DNA of 64,000 bases. Origin: Planctomycetota bacterium. GTDB taxonomy: Bacteria > Planctomycetota > B15-G4. The translations under genes and the position numbers were made by a program. Positions 10,172-20,637 of this stretch are shown one piece after another; position 1 is the stretch's first letter; every line of letters starts with the position of its first letter. The notes below the pieces were generated by a model that was not told the origin of the DNA, ran no database searches, and saw nothing but the letters and a program-made list of their open reading frames with translations. The DNA lies in the NCBI GenBank assembly GCA_021604805.1, contig BQJR01000001.1, positions 186,001 to 250,000 on the forward strand. The letters are read 5' to 3'.

Positions 10172-11178
10172 GACAGGGATCTCCCTGGGTTCTGGGGCTG
10201 TTGCGCGAGACGGTCGGTGATGTGACGTGTCACGTCGTGCTCCAGCGCTGTGGCCGCGGCGTGGATCATGTTCATCAGTGCGTGGGCGCTGGAGCGTCCG
10301 TGCCCGATGAGGACCGGGGCGCCGACACCCAAAAGTGGCGCGCCACCGTATTCGGCGTAGTCGAGTTGTTGGAACGCTTTCCCCAAAGAACTCTTCACCT
10401 CGGGGCGCGGCGGGTGCTCTTCGAAGGCGGCGTGCACCTGCTTGCTCACGAAGGACACGAGGCCCTCGGTGACCTTCAAGATCACGTTGCCGACGAAACC
10501 CTCGCAGACGACCACGTCTACGTTGCCGGACATGATGTCTTGGCCTTCGATGAAGCCGCGGTAGGTCACGTCGGAGGCGCGCAGCAACTCGTCGACCTCT
10601 TGGATCAGCGGGTTGCCCTTGCCGGCTTCCTCGCCGATGTTGAGCAGGCCGACACGCGGATCGGGTCGGTCGAACACCGCCCGGCAGTACTCGCCCGCCA
10701 TCACGGCGTACTGCAGCATGTGCTCGGCTTTGCAGTAGATGTTCGCGCCCACGTCGATGACGACGCAGGGGCCGCCCTGGTGCGTGGGCACCGGCACGGC
10801 GATGCCGGGGCGAGACACGCCGGGCAGGCGTCCGAGGATCATTGCGGACGACGCGACCACGGCGCCCGTGTTGCCGGCGGACACGAAGGCGCCCGCGCGA
10901 CCCTCGGCCACCACGCGCATGCCGCGGGCGATCGAGGAGTCGGGCTTGGTGCGGATCGCCGAAGCCGGCGACTCGTCCATCGCGACGACTTCGCTGCACG
11001 GCTCGACCTCGACCGCCTCGATGCCGAACTCCGCCTGCAAAGGCGCGAGCTCGTCGGGGCGACCGGCGAGGATCAAGCGATCGGCAGGCACGTTGCGGCG
11101 GGAGACAGCGAGGCTGGCACCTTCCACGACGGCTCGGGGAGCGTGGTCCCCGCCCATGGCGTCAACGACGATCTTCAA
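10168..11178 (-). CDS. plsX: Phosphate acyltransferase
   Basis: PlsX converts acyl-ACP to acyl-phosphate, the donor for phospholipid synthesis by PlsY. The 336-residue protein starts MKIVVDAMGGDHAP, the conserved PlsX N-terminus, and has SAGNTGAVVA, GVSRPGIAVP, the VGLLNIGEEAGKGN signature and CEGFVGNVILK. It follows rpmF by 14 bases and is coupled to fabH, the widespread rpmF-plsX-fabH order linking ribosome and membrane synthesis. Confidence 0.96.
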
Positions 11179-11192
11179 GGCGCGAGAGGCGC

Positions 11193-11372
11193 TCAGGCGT
11201 CGAGGGCGAGGACGTTGCGGCCACGGTAGTAGCCACAGCTCTCACAAACCGCGTGGGGCACCTTGTTGGCGCCGCAGCGCTCGCACGAAGACGAGGCCGG
11301 CTCCTTCAACGCGAGATGCGAACGGCGCTTGCGCTTACGTGCTTTCGAGGTTCTGTGCTTCGGGACTGCCAT
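11193..11372 (-). CDS. rpmF: 50S ribosomal protein L32
   Basis: A short gene read directly from the minus strand: 59 residues beginning MAVPKHRTSKARKRKRRSH. This is the standard L32 start, a very basic N-terminus followed by a zinc-ribbon with paired cysteines CERCG and CESCG, ending in NVLALDA. L32 is a component of the large ribosomal subunit. It lies directly upstream of plsX, its usual position. The start is the ATG at 11372. No YceD/DUF177 gene, often found upstream, fits in the 153-base gap to alaS. Confidence 0.95.
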   Translation of the reverse strand: MAVPKHRTSKARKRKRRSHLALKEPASSSCERCGANKVPHAVCESCGYYRGRNVLALDA

Positions 11373-11443
11373 GGGGATCGCACTCCAGCGTCTTCCGGGG
11401 TCTACCCGTCGTGACCCGAGAAACCGGGCAGGGGAAACGTCCT

Positions 11444-11449
11444 ACTGTA
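11444..11449 (-). promoter_or_regulatory. Candidate -10 box upstream of rpmF
   Basis: The minus strand reads GGTACAGT here, 72 bases before the rpmF start. The same GGTACAG core occurs upstream of recA and of the helicase-partner gene. No good -35 is visible at 16-18 bases, so the assignment is weak. Confidence 0.3.
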
Positions 11450-11525
11450 CCGACCCACTCTGGCCGGGAAAAGACCCGTCAAGTGCCCCATCACGAAGCG
11501 CTTGTCGGGGTGGTGGCGTGAGGGC

Positions 11526-14204
<2,679 letters not shown>

Positions 14205-14210
14205 GTGTTG

Positions 14211-14243
14211 AACTCCGGGCGGCTGACTGCACCGCCCGGAGTT
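14211..14243 (-). promoter_or_regulatory. Perfect 12-bp hairpin covering the alaS ribosome-binding site
   Basis: Bases 14211-14222 (AACTCCGGGCGG on plus) and 14232-14243 are exact inverted repeats around a 9-base loop. In the minus-strand transcript the 3' arm ends CCGCCCGGAGTT, six bases before the alaS ATG, so the only visible GGAG box is base-paired. No U-tract follows, so it is not an ordinary terminator of recA. It could be a translational switch for alaS or a palindromic protein-binding operator. Confidence 0.65.
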
Positions 14244-14312
14244 CTGAGAACACCTCGCTCAGCGCGGCGCTGAGTCTTTCAAGCAGCTCCGCATGAGGAG
14301 CGTTCGAAAGGC

Positions 14313-15533
14313 TCAGGCTTTGCTGGCGATGCGCCCCTTGGCCGGAGCCGGTGACGAAGCCTGCGCGTTTTTCTTGGTGGCACCCGCAGCCTTAGCACCT
14401 GCTGCCTTGTTGGCCGCGGGCGTGGAGGACGCAGCCTCAGCTGCGGGCGTCTCAGCCTTGGGGGCAGGTGGCGCGTAGGCCGCTCGCACCTTGGCTTCGA
14501 TCTCCGCGAGAATATCCGTGTTTTCCTTCAGGAATTCCCGGGCTTTTTCGCGGCCCTGGCCCAAGCGCGTGTCCCCGTAGGAGAGCCACACGCCCGCCTT
14601 GTCGACGATGTCCTTGGCGACAGCCAGGTCGAGCACGTCGCACTCATAGCTGATGCCCTGGTTGAACATGATGTCGAACTCCGCCTTGCGGAACGGCGGC
14701 GCCATCTTGTTCTTCACGACGGTGACGCGGGTGCGATTGCCCACGACCTCTTCACCCGACTTGAGCGAGCCGATGCGCCGGATGTCCATGCGCACCGAGG
14801 CGTAGAACTTCAGCGCGCGACCACCCGTGGTGGTTTCCGGGCTGCCGAAGAACACGCCGACCTTCTCGCGGATCTGGTTGATGAAGATCACGAGCCCCCC
14901 ACCGCGCGAGATCGCGCCGGTGAGCTTGCGCATGGCCTGCGACATGAGCCGTGCCTGCAAGCCCACGTGACTGTCACCCATCTCGCCCTCGAGCTCGGCA
15001 CGCGGCACGAGCGCTGCCACTGAGTCGACCACGACCACGGAGAACGCGTTGCTGCGCACGAGCATCTCGCAGATCTCGAGCGCCTGCTCGCCGCTGTCAG
15101 GCTGCGAGACGACCAGATTCTGCGTGTCGACGCCGAGCTTCGCAGCGTAGGTGGGGTCGAGTGCGTGCTCCGCATCGATGAAGGCGCAGGCGCCCCCCGC
15201 CTTCTGAGCCTGTGCGATCACGTGCAGCGTGAGCGTGGTCTTACCCGAGGATTCCGGGCCGAAGATCTCGACGATGCGGCCCTTGGGCAGCCCTGCCCCA
15301 CCGAGCGCCATGTTGAGCGAGAGCGATCCCGTGCCCACGCCCTCGATGATCTCGGTCGGACGGTCTCCCAGGCGCATGATGGCGCCCTTACCGAACTGCT
15401 TCTCGATCTGCGCGAGCGTGGTGTCGACCTCGGCGCCGTCGTCACCCGCTTTGGACAATGCGGCCTGAGCTTCCGTCTTGCTGCTGCTCGCCGTCTTGCT
15501 CGTTGCGCGGCCATTCTTCTTTGCAAATGCCAT
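14313..15533 (-). CDS. recA: Recombinase RecA
   Basis: RecA drives homologous recombination and triggers the SOS response. The 406-residue protein has Walker [20 protein letters not shown], the Walker B-like [10 protein letters not shown], loop L1 [22 protein letters not shown] (in two parts), and loop L2 around [22 protein letters not shown]. The ATG at 15533 has a GGAGA box eight bases upstream. The C-terminal ~50 residues are rich in Ala, Pro and Lys and lack the acidic tail of E. coli RecA. Upstream DNA has a LexA-like direct repeat. Confidence 0.97.
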   Translation of the reverse strand: MAFAKKNGRATSKTASSSKTEAQAALSKAGDDGAEVDTTLAQIEKQFGKGAIMRLGDRPTEIIEGVGTGSLSLNMALGGAGLPKGRIVEIFGPESSGKTTLTLHVIAQAQKAGGACAFIDAEHALDPTYAAKLGVDTQNLVVSQPDSGEQALEICEMLVRSNAFSVVVVDSVAALVPRAELEGEMGDSHVGLQARLMSQAMRKLTGAISRGGGLVIFINQIREKVGVFFGSPETTTGGRALKFYASVRMDIRRIGSLKSGEEVVGNRTRVTVVKNKMAPPFRKAEFDIMFNQGISYECDVLDLAVAKDIVDKAGVWLSYGDTRLGQGREKAREFLKENTDILAEIEAKVRAAYAPPAPKAETPAAEAASSTPAANKAAGAKAAGATKKNAQASSPAPAKGRIASKA

Positions 15534-15594
15534 CAAGCCATCTCCATGAAAAGGCGGCTCAGCCGCGCCTTCGAGAAGCCCGAGGCGCCCGTCC

Positions 15595-15617
15595 GCTGTA
15601 CCTAACACCTAGCTAAC
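15595..15617 (-). promoter_or_regulatory. Candidate recA promoter/operator with GTTA-N7-GTTA direct repeat
   Basis: On the minus strand GTTA (15617-15614), seven bases, GTTA (15606-15603) is followed closely by GGTACAGC with TACAGC at 15600-15595, a possible -10. A direct repeat with an 11-base period in a promoter spacer is the layout of the alphaproteobacterial LexA box (GTTC-N7-GTTC). Binding by LexA is inference. Confidence 0.4.
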
Positions 15618-15698
15618 ATACGCCTCGGTGAGTTCCAGGAAGGAAATCTCCGGAAGCTGTGTCGGCTGCCCCCCACGGGCGTGACAGGCCGGGCTGGC

Positions 15699-16601
15699 TC
15701 AGATTCGGATTTGCTTCAAAAAAGCGTCGTGGCGAGCTTGGAACTCTTGCTTGCTGACCTTGTGAAACGGATCCACGGAGAAGTCGTCGACTGCGATGGA
15801 GGCGGTGACGGTGCCGTAGGTCATGCCGCGCTTCACGGCCTCGATCGAGCGCTTTCCGGTGGACGCGAGGTAGCCCATCAAGCCGCCCGCGAAGCTGTCG
15901 CCGGCACCGGTGGGATCCTTCACGACTTCGAGTGGGCAGGCGGGCAGCGCCGTCACGCCCTGCTCGCTGAACAGGATCGAGCCGTGCTCGCCCTTCTTGA
16001 TCACGACCCAGCTGGGGCCCAGGGCGCGTAGCTCGGGGCCGGCGCGCACGAGGTTGCGTTCGCCGGAGAGGCGCCGCGCTTCGTCGTCGTTGAGCACCAG
16101 ACCGTGCACCTTGCGCAGCACGCGCTTGAGGCCGTCGAGCTCGTTGTCGATCCACACGTCGCGCGTGTCGAGCACGGTGAAGGGGTCGTGGGTCATCGCC
16201 TCGAGCACTTGCAGCTGTGTGTCGGGATGATCGGTGGCGAGGAAGAGGTAGTTGCTGTCGCGGTAACGCTGCGGCACTTCGAGCGTGTAGTTGTCGAGCA
16301 CGTTGGGTTCGAAGTCGAGCGTGTCGGCTTCGTTCATGTCGCCGACGTAGTTACCGGCCCAGTGCATGGTCTTGCTCTCGGGCAGCACTTGCAGGCCCGT
16401 GAGGTCGATGCCGCGTGCGCGCAGGGCATCGACATGCTCGGAGGGGAAGTCGCCCCCCACCGCGCTCATCAGGCGCAGCTCGCCGAAGTAGGAGGCAGCG
16501 AAGCCGAAGAACGTCGCTGAGCCACCGAGGATGCGTTCGCGACGACCGAAGGGCGTGTCGATCGTGTCGAAGGCCACGGTGCCGACCACGAGCAGCGTCA
16601 T
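15699..16601 (-). CDS. PfkB-family sugar/nucleoside kinase
   Basis: This 300-residue cytoplasmic kinase begins MTLLVVGTVAFDTIDTPFG and carries GGSATFFGFAAS (substrate side) and the PfkB signature DPTGAGDSFAGG, whose Asp235 is the likely catalytic base. WVVIKKGEHGS is the second conserved block. PfkB enzymes phosphorylate sugars or nucleosides; the substrate cannot be told from sequence, though adenosine/ribokinase-like enzymes have this form. I chose the ATG at 16601; an in-frame ATG at 16661 would overlap the upstream membrane gene by 32 bases and adds a non-family, low-complexity stretch. It is the last gene of the lipoprotein-DUF366-membrane protein run. Confidence 0.85.
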   Translation of the reverse strand: MTLLVVGTVAFDTIDTPFGRRERILGGSATFFGFAASYFGELRLMSAVGGDFPSEHVDALRARGIDLTGLQVLPESKTMHWAGNYVGDMNEADTLDFEPNVLDNYTLEVPQRYRDSNYLFLATDHPDTQLQVLEAMTHDPFTVLDTRDVWIDNELDGLKRVLRKVHGLVLNDDEARRLSGERNLVRAGPELRALGPSWVVIKKGEHGSILFSEQGVTALPACPLEVVKDPTGAGDSFAGGLMGYLASTGKRSIEAVKRGMTYGTVTASIAVDDFSVDPFHKVSKQEFQARHDAFLKQIRI

Positions 16602-16629
16602 GCTTGGGGTCTCGCTGAGTGGGCGGGCG

Positions 16630-17778
16630 TCACGCGTTGGTGCGGGCGTCGGAGTCGCCATCGCCTGACGCCACTTCGAGCACGCGCTTGCGGTCGAGCA
16701 GCAAGAACACGCCCCCCACGAGCGAGATCAGCAAGGCCGTGATGCGGTACGTGAAAGAGAGCGAGACCGAGTCGGCTTCGTCGACATCGATGGTGCCGAA
16801 GAAGTACTTGAAGGCGGTCTCCCCCACGCCCCAGCCTGCGGGCGCGACGGGCAACGCCGAGATGATGTTGATGATCGGGAGGATCGAGCAGTACTCGAGC
16901 AGGCTCACCGACGCGAGGCTCTCGAGCTGCGCCTTGCGGTCGACGAGGTCGAGCGCGCGCGCGTTCGCCAAGTCGGTTTCGCTCGGCGCGTGGCCGAGCT
17001 CGGCGTGCAGCTCCGCGACTTGTTCGGCGGCGAGCACGGGCGGGTTCTCGGCGAGCATGCTGCGCTGCCCCTCAGCGAGCGCGTCGCCGAAGATCGAGAT
17101 CGCCACGATGATCAGCAAGTGCGACACGAAGGAGAGCAGCATCGCTTGCGCGAGGACGCCGAGCCGAGGGCGGTAGAGCGACACGGCGGCGTCGAGCTTG
17201 CTGAGGAGCGAGTTGCCGCCTTCGCCTTCCTTGCGCCCGAAGAGCCCGCGGAGGCGCGCCTTCATGCGTCGCGAAAGCACCAGCGTGCCACCCAATCCTG
17301 CGGCGAGCAGGAAGCCGTAGATCCCGAGCGCGGCTTCCTGGTAACGGCTGAAGTCGAGCGGGATCACCACACCCGCGATGATCGCCAGTGCCACGATGCC
17401 GACGACGCGATCCACGATCACCGACACCACCGCACTCGTGCGTTGCTTGGGGTTCTCGCGCGTGACGTAGAGCGCCTTGATCAGGTCGCCGCCCGTGAGA
17501 CCCGGCACGACGTTGTTGAAGAAGGTGCCGATGAAGCCAAGTCGCAACGCGATCCATGGCGTGGAGTTGAGCCCGACGCTGTGCATCAGCACGTGCCAGC
17601 GCAGCAGCGCGACCACGTGCGAGGCGAGCAGCAGCCCGAGCCCGAGCAGCCAGCCTTGGCGGTCGATCTCGCTGAGTCGGTCGCGGATCTGATCCCAGCC
17701 GGCCTGGTCGATCACGTACCAGACGAGCGCGAACGCGAACGCGATCTTGAGCAGGTTGAAGATGGCCTTGCGGCTCAT
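16630..17778 (-). CDS. LPG synthase-like flippase domain membrane protein (UPF0104/AglD family)
   Basis: The 382-residue integral membrane protein has about eight hydrophobic segments. It has the family signature around NNVVPGLTGGDLIKALYVTRE, plus VDRVVGIVAL and APAGWGVGETAFKYFF near the C-terminus. This is the transmembrane domain found in MprF flippases and stand-alone UPF0104/AglD proteins, thought to move or act on polar lipids. The aminoacyl-transfer domain of MprF is absent. A charged, probably non-membrane insert (about residues 230-265) lies before the last segments. The gene starts with ATG overlapping the DUF366 stop (ATGA). Confidence 0.82.
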   Translation of the reverse strand: MSRKAIFNLLKIAFAFALVWYVIDQAGWDQIRDRLSEIDRQGWLLGLGLLLASHVVALLRWHVLMHSVGLNSTPWIALRLGFIGTFFNNVVPGLTGGDLIKALYVTRENPKQRTSAVVSVIVDRVVGIVALAIIAGVVIPLDFSRYQEAALGIYGFLLAAGLGGTLVLSRRMKARLRGLFGRKEGEGGNSLLSKLDAAVSLYRPRLGVLAQAMLLSFVSHLLIIVAISIFGDALAEGQRSMLAENPPVLAAEQVAELHAELGHAPSETDLANARALDLVDRKAQLESLASVSLLEYCSILPIINIISALPVAPAGWGVGETAFKYFFGTIDVDEADSVSLSFTYRITALLISLVGGVFLLLDRKRVLEVASGDGDSDARTNA

Positions 17779-18338
17779 GTCACAGGTCTCACTTTGCTCT
17801 CGGCGTGCGCGACAGAGGCCATCTCATCGGCATACAGACGCGCCAGGGCGCGCAGGAATTCACCCGCCGGCAAGCGCAATTCGCGCAGACCGGCGGTCGG
17901 GAGCGGCGTGCCTTCGGTGTCGACGTTCACCGCGAAGTGGATCAGGCTACCCCGTGCGCAGCGCGTGGCCACCGACACGGACAACTTGGCGCGGTCGAGG
18001 TAGAGATCGTCGCCACGCACGCTCACGTGCTGCCCGGAGTGCGCGCCGATCCAGTCGGCGGCGAGGCGTCCCAGTAGGCGTTGGGCGAGCACGGCGCGCG
18101 CGAGTTCCATGCTCGGGTGCGCGATGATCACGTGCGCCATGTGCGGCGAGTAGATCGGGCGGTCGGCGTCGGCATCTTCGGTGTCGACCAGGTGCTCGAC
18201 GGGCACGTCGGCCGCGCCTTCGAAGAGCAGCACGACATCGCTCGTGTCTGCGACGTCCGCGGCGTGGGATTGCACGAAGGCGCTGCAGAGCTGCGTGCCG
18301 TCGTACTCCTGCTGATGGTCGAGTGCGACGATCTTCAT
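17775..18338 (-). CDS. DUF366 family protein
   Basis: This 187-residue protein aligns along its full length with what I recall of the archaeal DUF366 protein PH1223. Shared features are an N-terminal YDGTQL, VEHLVDTED, HPSMELARAV, VRGDDLYLDRAKLSVSVAT, HFAVNV with GTP, and a C-terminal KVRPVT. The family's function is unknown, though the structure of PH1223 is solved. The ATG at 18338 overlaps the upstream lipoprotein stop (ATGA), and its own stop overlaps the next start, so it is coupled on both sides. A link with lipid or sugar handling is only suggested by the neighbours. Confidence 0.85.
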   Translation of the reverse strand: MKIVALDHQQEYDGTQLCSAFVQSHAADVADTSDVVLLFEGAADVPVEHLVDTEDADADRPIYSPHMAHVIIAHPSMELARAVLAQRLLGRLAADWIGAHSGQHVSVRGDDLYLDRAKLSVSVATRCARGSLIHFAVNVDTEGTPLPTAGLRELRLPAGEFLRALARLYADEMASVAHAESKVRPVT

Positions 18339-19270
18339 GGGGCGTCCGTCGTTCTGAGCTGCCGGCCTTCGGCGACGAGGCGCGCTTCCAGGACGTCGGC
18401 GCGCGCGCTGAGCGCGGGTTCGTCGCGGCGTCGCGCGAGCGCGAACATCACCTTGAGTTGCTCGTCGGTGGCCTGCTCGGCGATGAGCGCCAGCTGCTCC
18501 ATCGCGGCCAGGGCCACCAGACTTTCGGGGTCGCGATCGAGCGCGGTGCCCACCAGGTTGAGTGCCAGGTCGATGTGCAGATGCGAAGCGTTCTCGACGG
18601 CCGCCTGGCGCAAGAACGCCACGCTCTCCACCGGCGAATTGGCCGTCGCTGCGCTGAGCGTGGTGCAGGTGAGCGCGTGCATGGCAATGGCCTCGGCGTG
18701 CTCTGCGAAGGCGCTGCGCAGTGCGGGTGTGGCGCCCCACAAGGATTGCGTGACGACCACCTCGGCGAGGTCGAGCCCCGGACCCAAGCGGCTGACCGGG
18801 AAGCGTGCCGAGCCGATGGTGTCGATCAACGCGAACGCTTCCTCGCTCTCGAGTCGGCTCGGGTCTTGCATGAGCTCATCGAAGCGCAGTGTGTCGGCGT
18901 TGAAGGCGGCCACGTCGATGTCGTCTTCTCGCAGTGGGAGCGCGGGACGTTCGGCGGCCAGTTGCCACGCGGCGCTCAGAGCTTCGGCACGCACGTAGTA
19001 CGCCGGGTTGCGCGCGACGACCTGCGAGAGCCGCACGATCGACGCCAGCGCCGTGGGCTCCTGCGCACCGCTGCTCCCCAGTTCTCGCAGGTGCTCGACG
19101 AGCTCCTCGAGCGAATCCTCGGCGATGGTCTCGTCGTTCCACTGACGCTCGATCTCGTCCACGCTCGCGCGCAGTTCTCGCGGCGACGTGCAGGCCACGC
19201 TCAGCACGAGGCACAGCGCGGAGCACAGGGCTCGGAACAGAGTGCTCGGGCAGGTTCTGTCGTCGAGCAT
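18335..19270 (-). CDS. Predicted lipoprotein with helical repeats, unknown function
   Basis: The 311-residue protein opens with a basic, hydrophobic signal peptide ending LVLSVAC, a likely lipobox with Cys27. The mature part is alpha-helical with regular Leu/Ala-rich, HEAT- or TPR-like helices and many acidic residues. No enzyme motif is visible. It is the first gene of a coupled operon with DUF366, the LPG-synthase-like membrane protein and the PfkB kinase, and lies 68 bases downstream of tmRNA. Position suggests an envelope-located partner, but no function can be given. Confidence 0.65.
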   Translation of the reverse strand: MLDDRTCPSTLFRALCSALCLVLSVACTSPRELRASVDEIERQWNDETIAEDSLEELVEHLRELGSSGAQEPTALASIVRLSQVVARNPAYYVRAEALSAAWQLAAERPALPLREDDIDVAAFNADTLRFDELMQDPSRLESEEAFALIDTIGSARFPVSRLGPGLDLAEVVVTQSLWGATPALRSAFAEHAEAIAMHALTCTTLSAATANSPVESVAFLRQAAVENASHLHIDLALNLVGTALDRDPESLVALAAMEQLALIAEQATDEQLKVMFALARRRDEPALSARADVLEARLVAEGRQLRTTDAP

Positions 19271-19338
19271 CGTTGCGCGGGCTGCCGGTGTCCTGGGGTC
19301 AGGGCGGATGATAGGTCTGCCCGGCCCTGCTTCAAGAA

Positions 19339-19692
19339 TGGTGGAGGCGGCGGGAATCGAACCCGCGTCCCAGAGCGCCCCTCAACAGGCCTCTACGTGC
19401 GTAGTCGGTCGTTTGGATCTCGCCCCCCTCGTCGCCGGCCGACAGGCTGCGAGGGGCGCCAGCCCGTTGGATCTCGTCGGGGCCCCACAGGCGGGAGACT
19501 TCCGACCAGCCTGCCAGTGTCGCTGCCCCACTCCGGCAGGCTGAGAGTGGGGCAACGGGATGCCTTCTCAGGCAGCCATTGCGTAGCTGTTGTTGCCAGT
19601 TACGTGTTTCCCACGGGTTTAACGAGGCCTCGTGGGCACCTCGGCACGCCACCCGAAGAGGTAAACAACCCGGTCGAAACCAGATCGCCCCC
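19339..19692 (-). ncRNA. ssrA: Transfer-messenger RNA (tmRNA)
   Basis: This one-piece tmRNA of 354 nt rescues stalled ribosomes. The 5' end GGGGGCGATCTGGTTTCGACC and the 3' end with TTCGATT, CGCCTCC and encoded ACCA form the tRNA-Ala-like domain. The acceptor stem has a G-U at the third pair, the AlaRS identity element. The tag reading frame is at 19597-19568, after GTAACT. It reads GGC AAC AAC AGC TAC GCA ATG GCT GCC stop, giving the tag GNNSYAMAA, which aligns with E. coli ANDENYALAA. smpB lies 22 bases upstream on the same strand. Confidence 0.95.
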
Positions 19693-19714
19693 GAATTTCG
19701 GAAGGCCCAGTCTA

Positions 19715-20182
19715 TCAGCGCCGACGGCGTTCGGCGCGGTCGATCTCGCGCTGGGCCTCGCGCTTGCGCAGAGTCTGGCGTTTGTCGGCCTTCGCCTTAC
19801 CGCGACCGAGTCCGATCTCGACCTTGGCCCAAGGGCCCTTGAAGTAGACCGAGAGCGGGATGAGCGCGAGCCCCTTCTCGTTCACGCGCGCCTTGAGGCG
19901 CGCGGCCTCGACCTTCTTCAGCAGCAGCGGGCGCGGCCGACGGGGCTCGCAGCTGCCCGTCTGATCGTTGCTGTACGGCGAGATCTCGAACTTCAGCAGC
20001 ATCGGCTTGCCTGCTTTGAAGTCGACGAAGGCGTCGACCAAGTTGCCCTTGCCCTCGCGCAAGGCCTTCACCTCGGTGCCCAGCAACACGATGCCAGCCT
20101 CCACGTGATCCACGATCTCGTAGTCGAAGCGTGCCTTGCGGTTCACACAGACGGTCTTGTTCGAGTTGCCGCGAGCGGCCAT
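19715..20182 (-). CDS. smpB: SsrA-binding protein
   Basis: SmpB binds tmRNA and brings it to stalled ribosomes. The 155-residue protein has the family core: NRKARFDYEI, GIVLLGTEVKALREGKGNLVDAF (in two parts), RPRPLLLKK, LIPLSVYFKGPWAKVEIGLGRGKAKADKR (in parts), and the basic tail REIDRAERRRR. I chose the ATG at 20182 with GGGA six bases upstream; a TTG four codons earlier is less likely. It directly precedes ssrA, so both may share a transcript. Confidence 0.96.
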   Translation of the reverse strand: MAARGNSNKTVCVNRKARFDYEIVDHVEAGIVLLGTEVKALREGKGNLVDAFVDFKAGKPMLLKFEISPYSNDQTGSCEPRRPRPLLLKKVEAARLKARVNEKGLALIPLSVYFKGPWAKVEIGLGRGKAKADKRQTLRKREAQREIDRAERRRR

Positions 20183-20218
20183 GACGGATCCCAACGAGAA
20201 CGACGCGGTGTCTCAGCC

Positions 20219-20246
20219 TTGCACCGCCGAGGACGGATCCTACAAT
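20219..20246 (+). promoter_or_regulatory. Candidate sigma70 promoter for tRNA-Leu(CAG)
   Basis: TTGCAC at 20219-20224 and TACAAT at 20241-20246 are separated by 16 bases. The predicted start near 20253 lies 12 bases before the tRNA. It is one of the best promoter matches in the window. Confidence 0.55.
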
Positions 20247-20264
20247 CCCCCGCTTGCCCTTCGT

Positions 20265-20352
20265 GCCGAAGTGGCGGAATTGGTAGACGCGCTAGATTCA
20301 GGGTCTAGTTGGGGTTAACCCAGTGGGGGTTCGAGTCCCCCCTTCGGCACCA
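20265..20352 (+). tRNA. tRNA-Leu, anticodon CAG
   Basis: An 88-nt class II tRNA with acceptor stem GCCGAAG/CTTCGGC, anticodon stem CTAGA/TCTAG around loop TTCAGGG (anticodon CAG, reading CUG, expected to be the major Leu codon here), a long variable arm and encoded CCA. A run of six T follows at once and may end transcription. Confidence 0.94.
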
Positions 20353-20385
20353 TTTTTTAACTGCATCCTCCATGCGTCGGATGTT

Positions 20386-20555
20386 GGGCTGCGCGGGGCG
20401 TGGTGGGTCTCAGGTTTGCGGGCTGCGTGGGGAGTGGCGGGTCTTCGGTTTGCGGGCTGGCGCGGAGCGTGGCGGGTCTCGGGTTTGCGGGCTTCGTGGG
20501 GCGTGGCGGGTTTCGGGTTTGCGGGCTGCGCGGGGGCGAAGGCGGGTTTGGGGCG
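20386..20555. repeat. 34-bp tandem repeat, four full copies and a partial fifth
   Basis: Units of about 34 bases start at 20386, 20420, 20454 (35 bases), 20489 and 20523. Each begins GGGCT and ends GGTTTGC, and units match at roughly 80% or more of positions. The plus strand is strongly G-rich. No convincing gene covers them. They occupy most of the 285-base gap between tRNA-Leu(CAG) and the glycosyltransferase-like gene; the rest of the gap shows nothing else I can name. Confidence 0.75.
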
Positions 20556-20637
20556 CGGCGCGGGGGGATCATGGGCTGCGCTGGGCGAGGCGGACCTCGG
20601 GCTGATTCGTGCGGGGGCGGCTGCGGCTCGGGGGCGT

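Noticed and set aside
14211..14243. Rho-independent terminator of recA
   Set aside because: The stem is strong but no T-run follows it, and the 3' arm supplies the alaS ribosome-binding site.
20386..20555. CRISPR array
   Set aside because: The 34-bp units are contiguous, with no unique spacers between them, and no cas genes are present.
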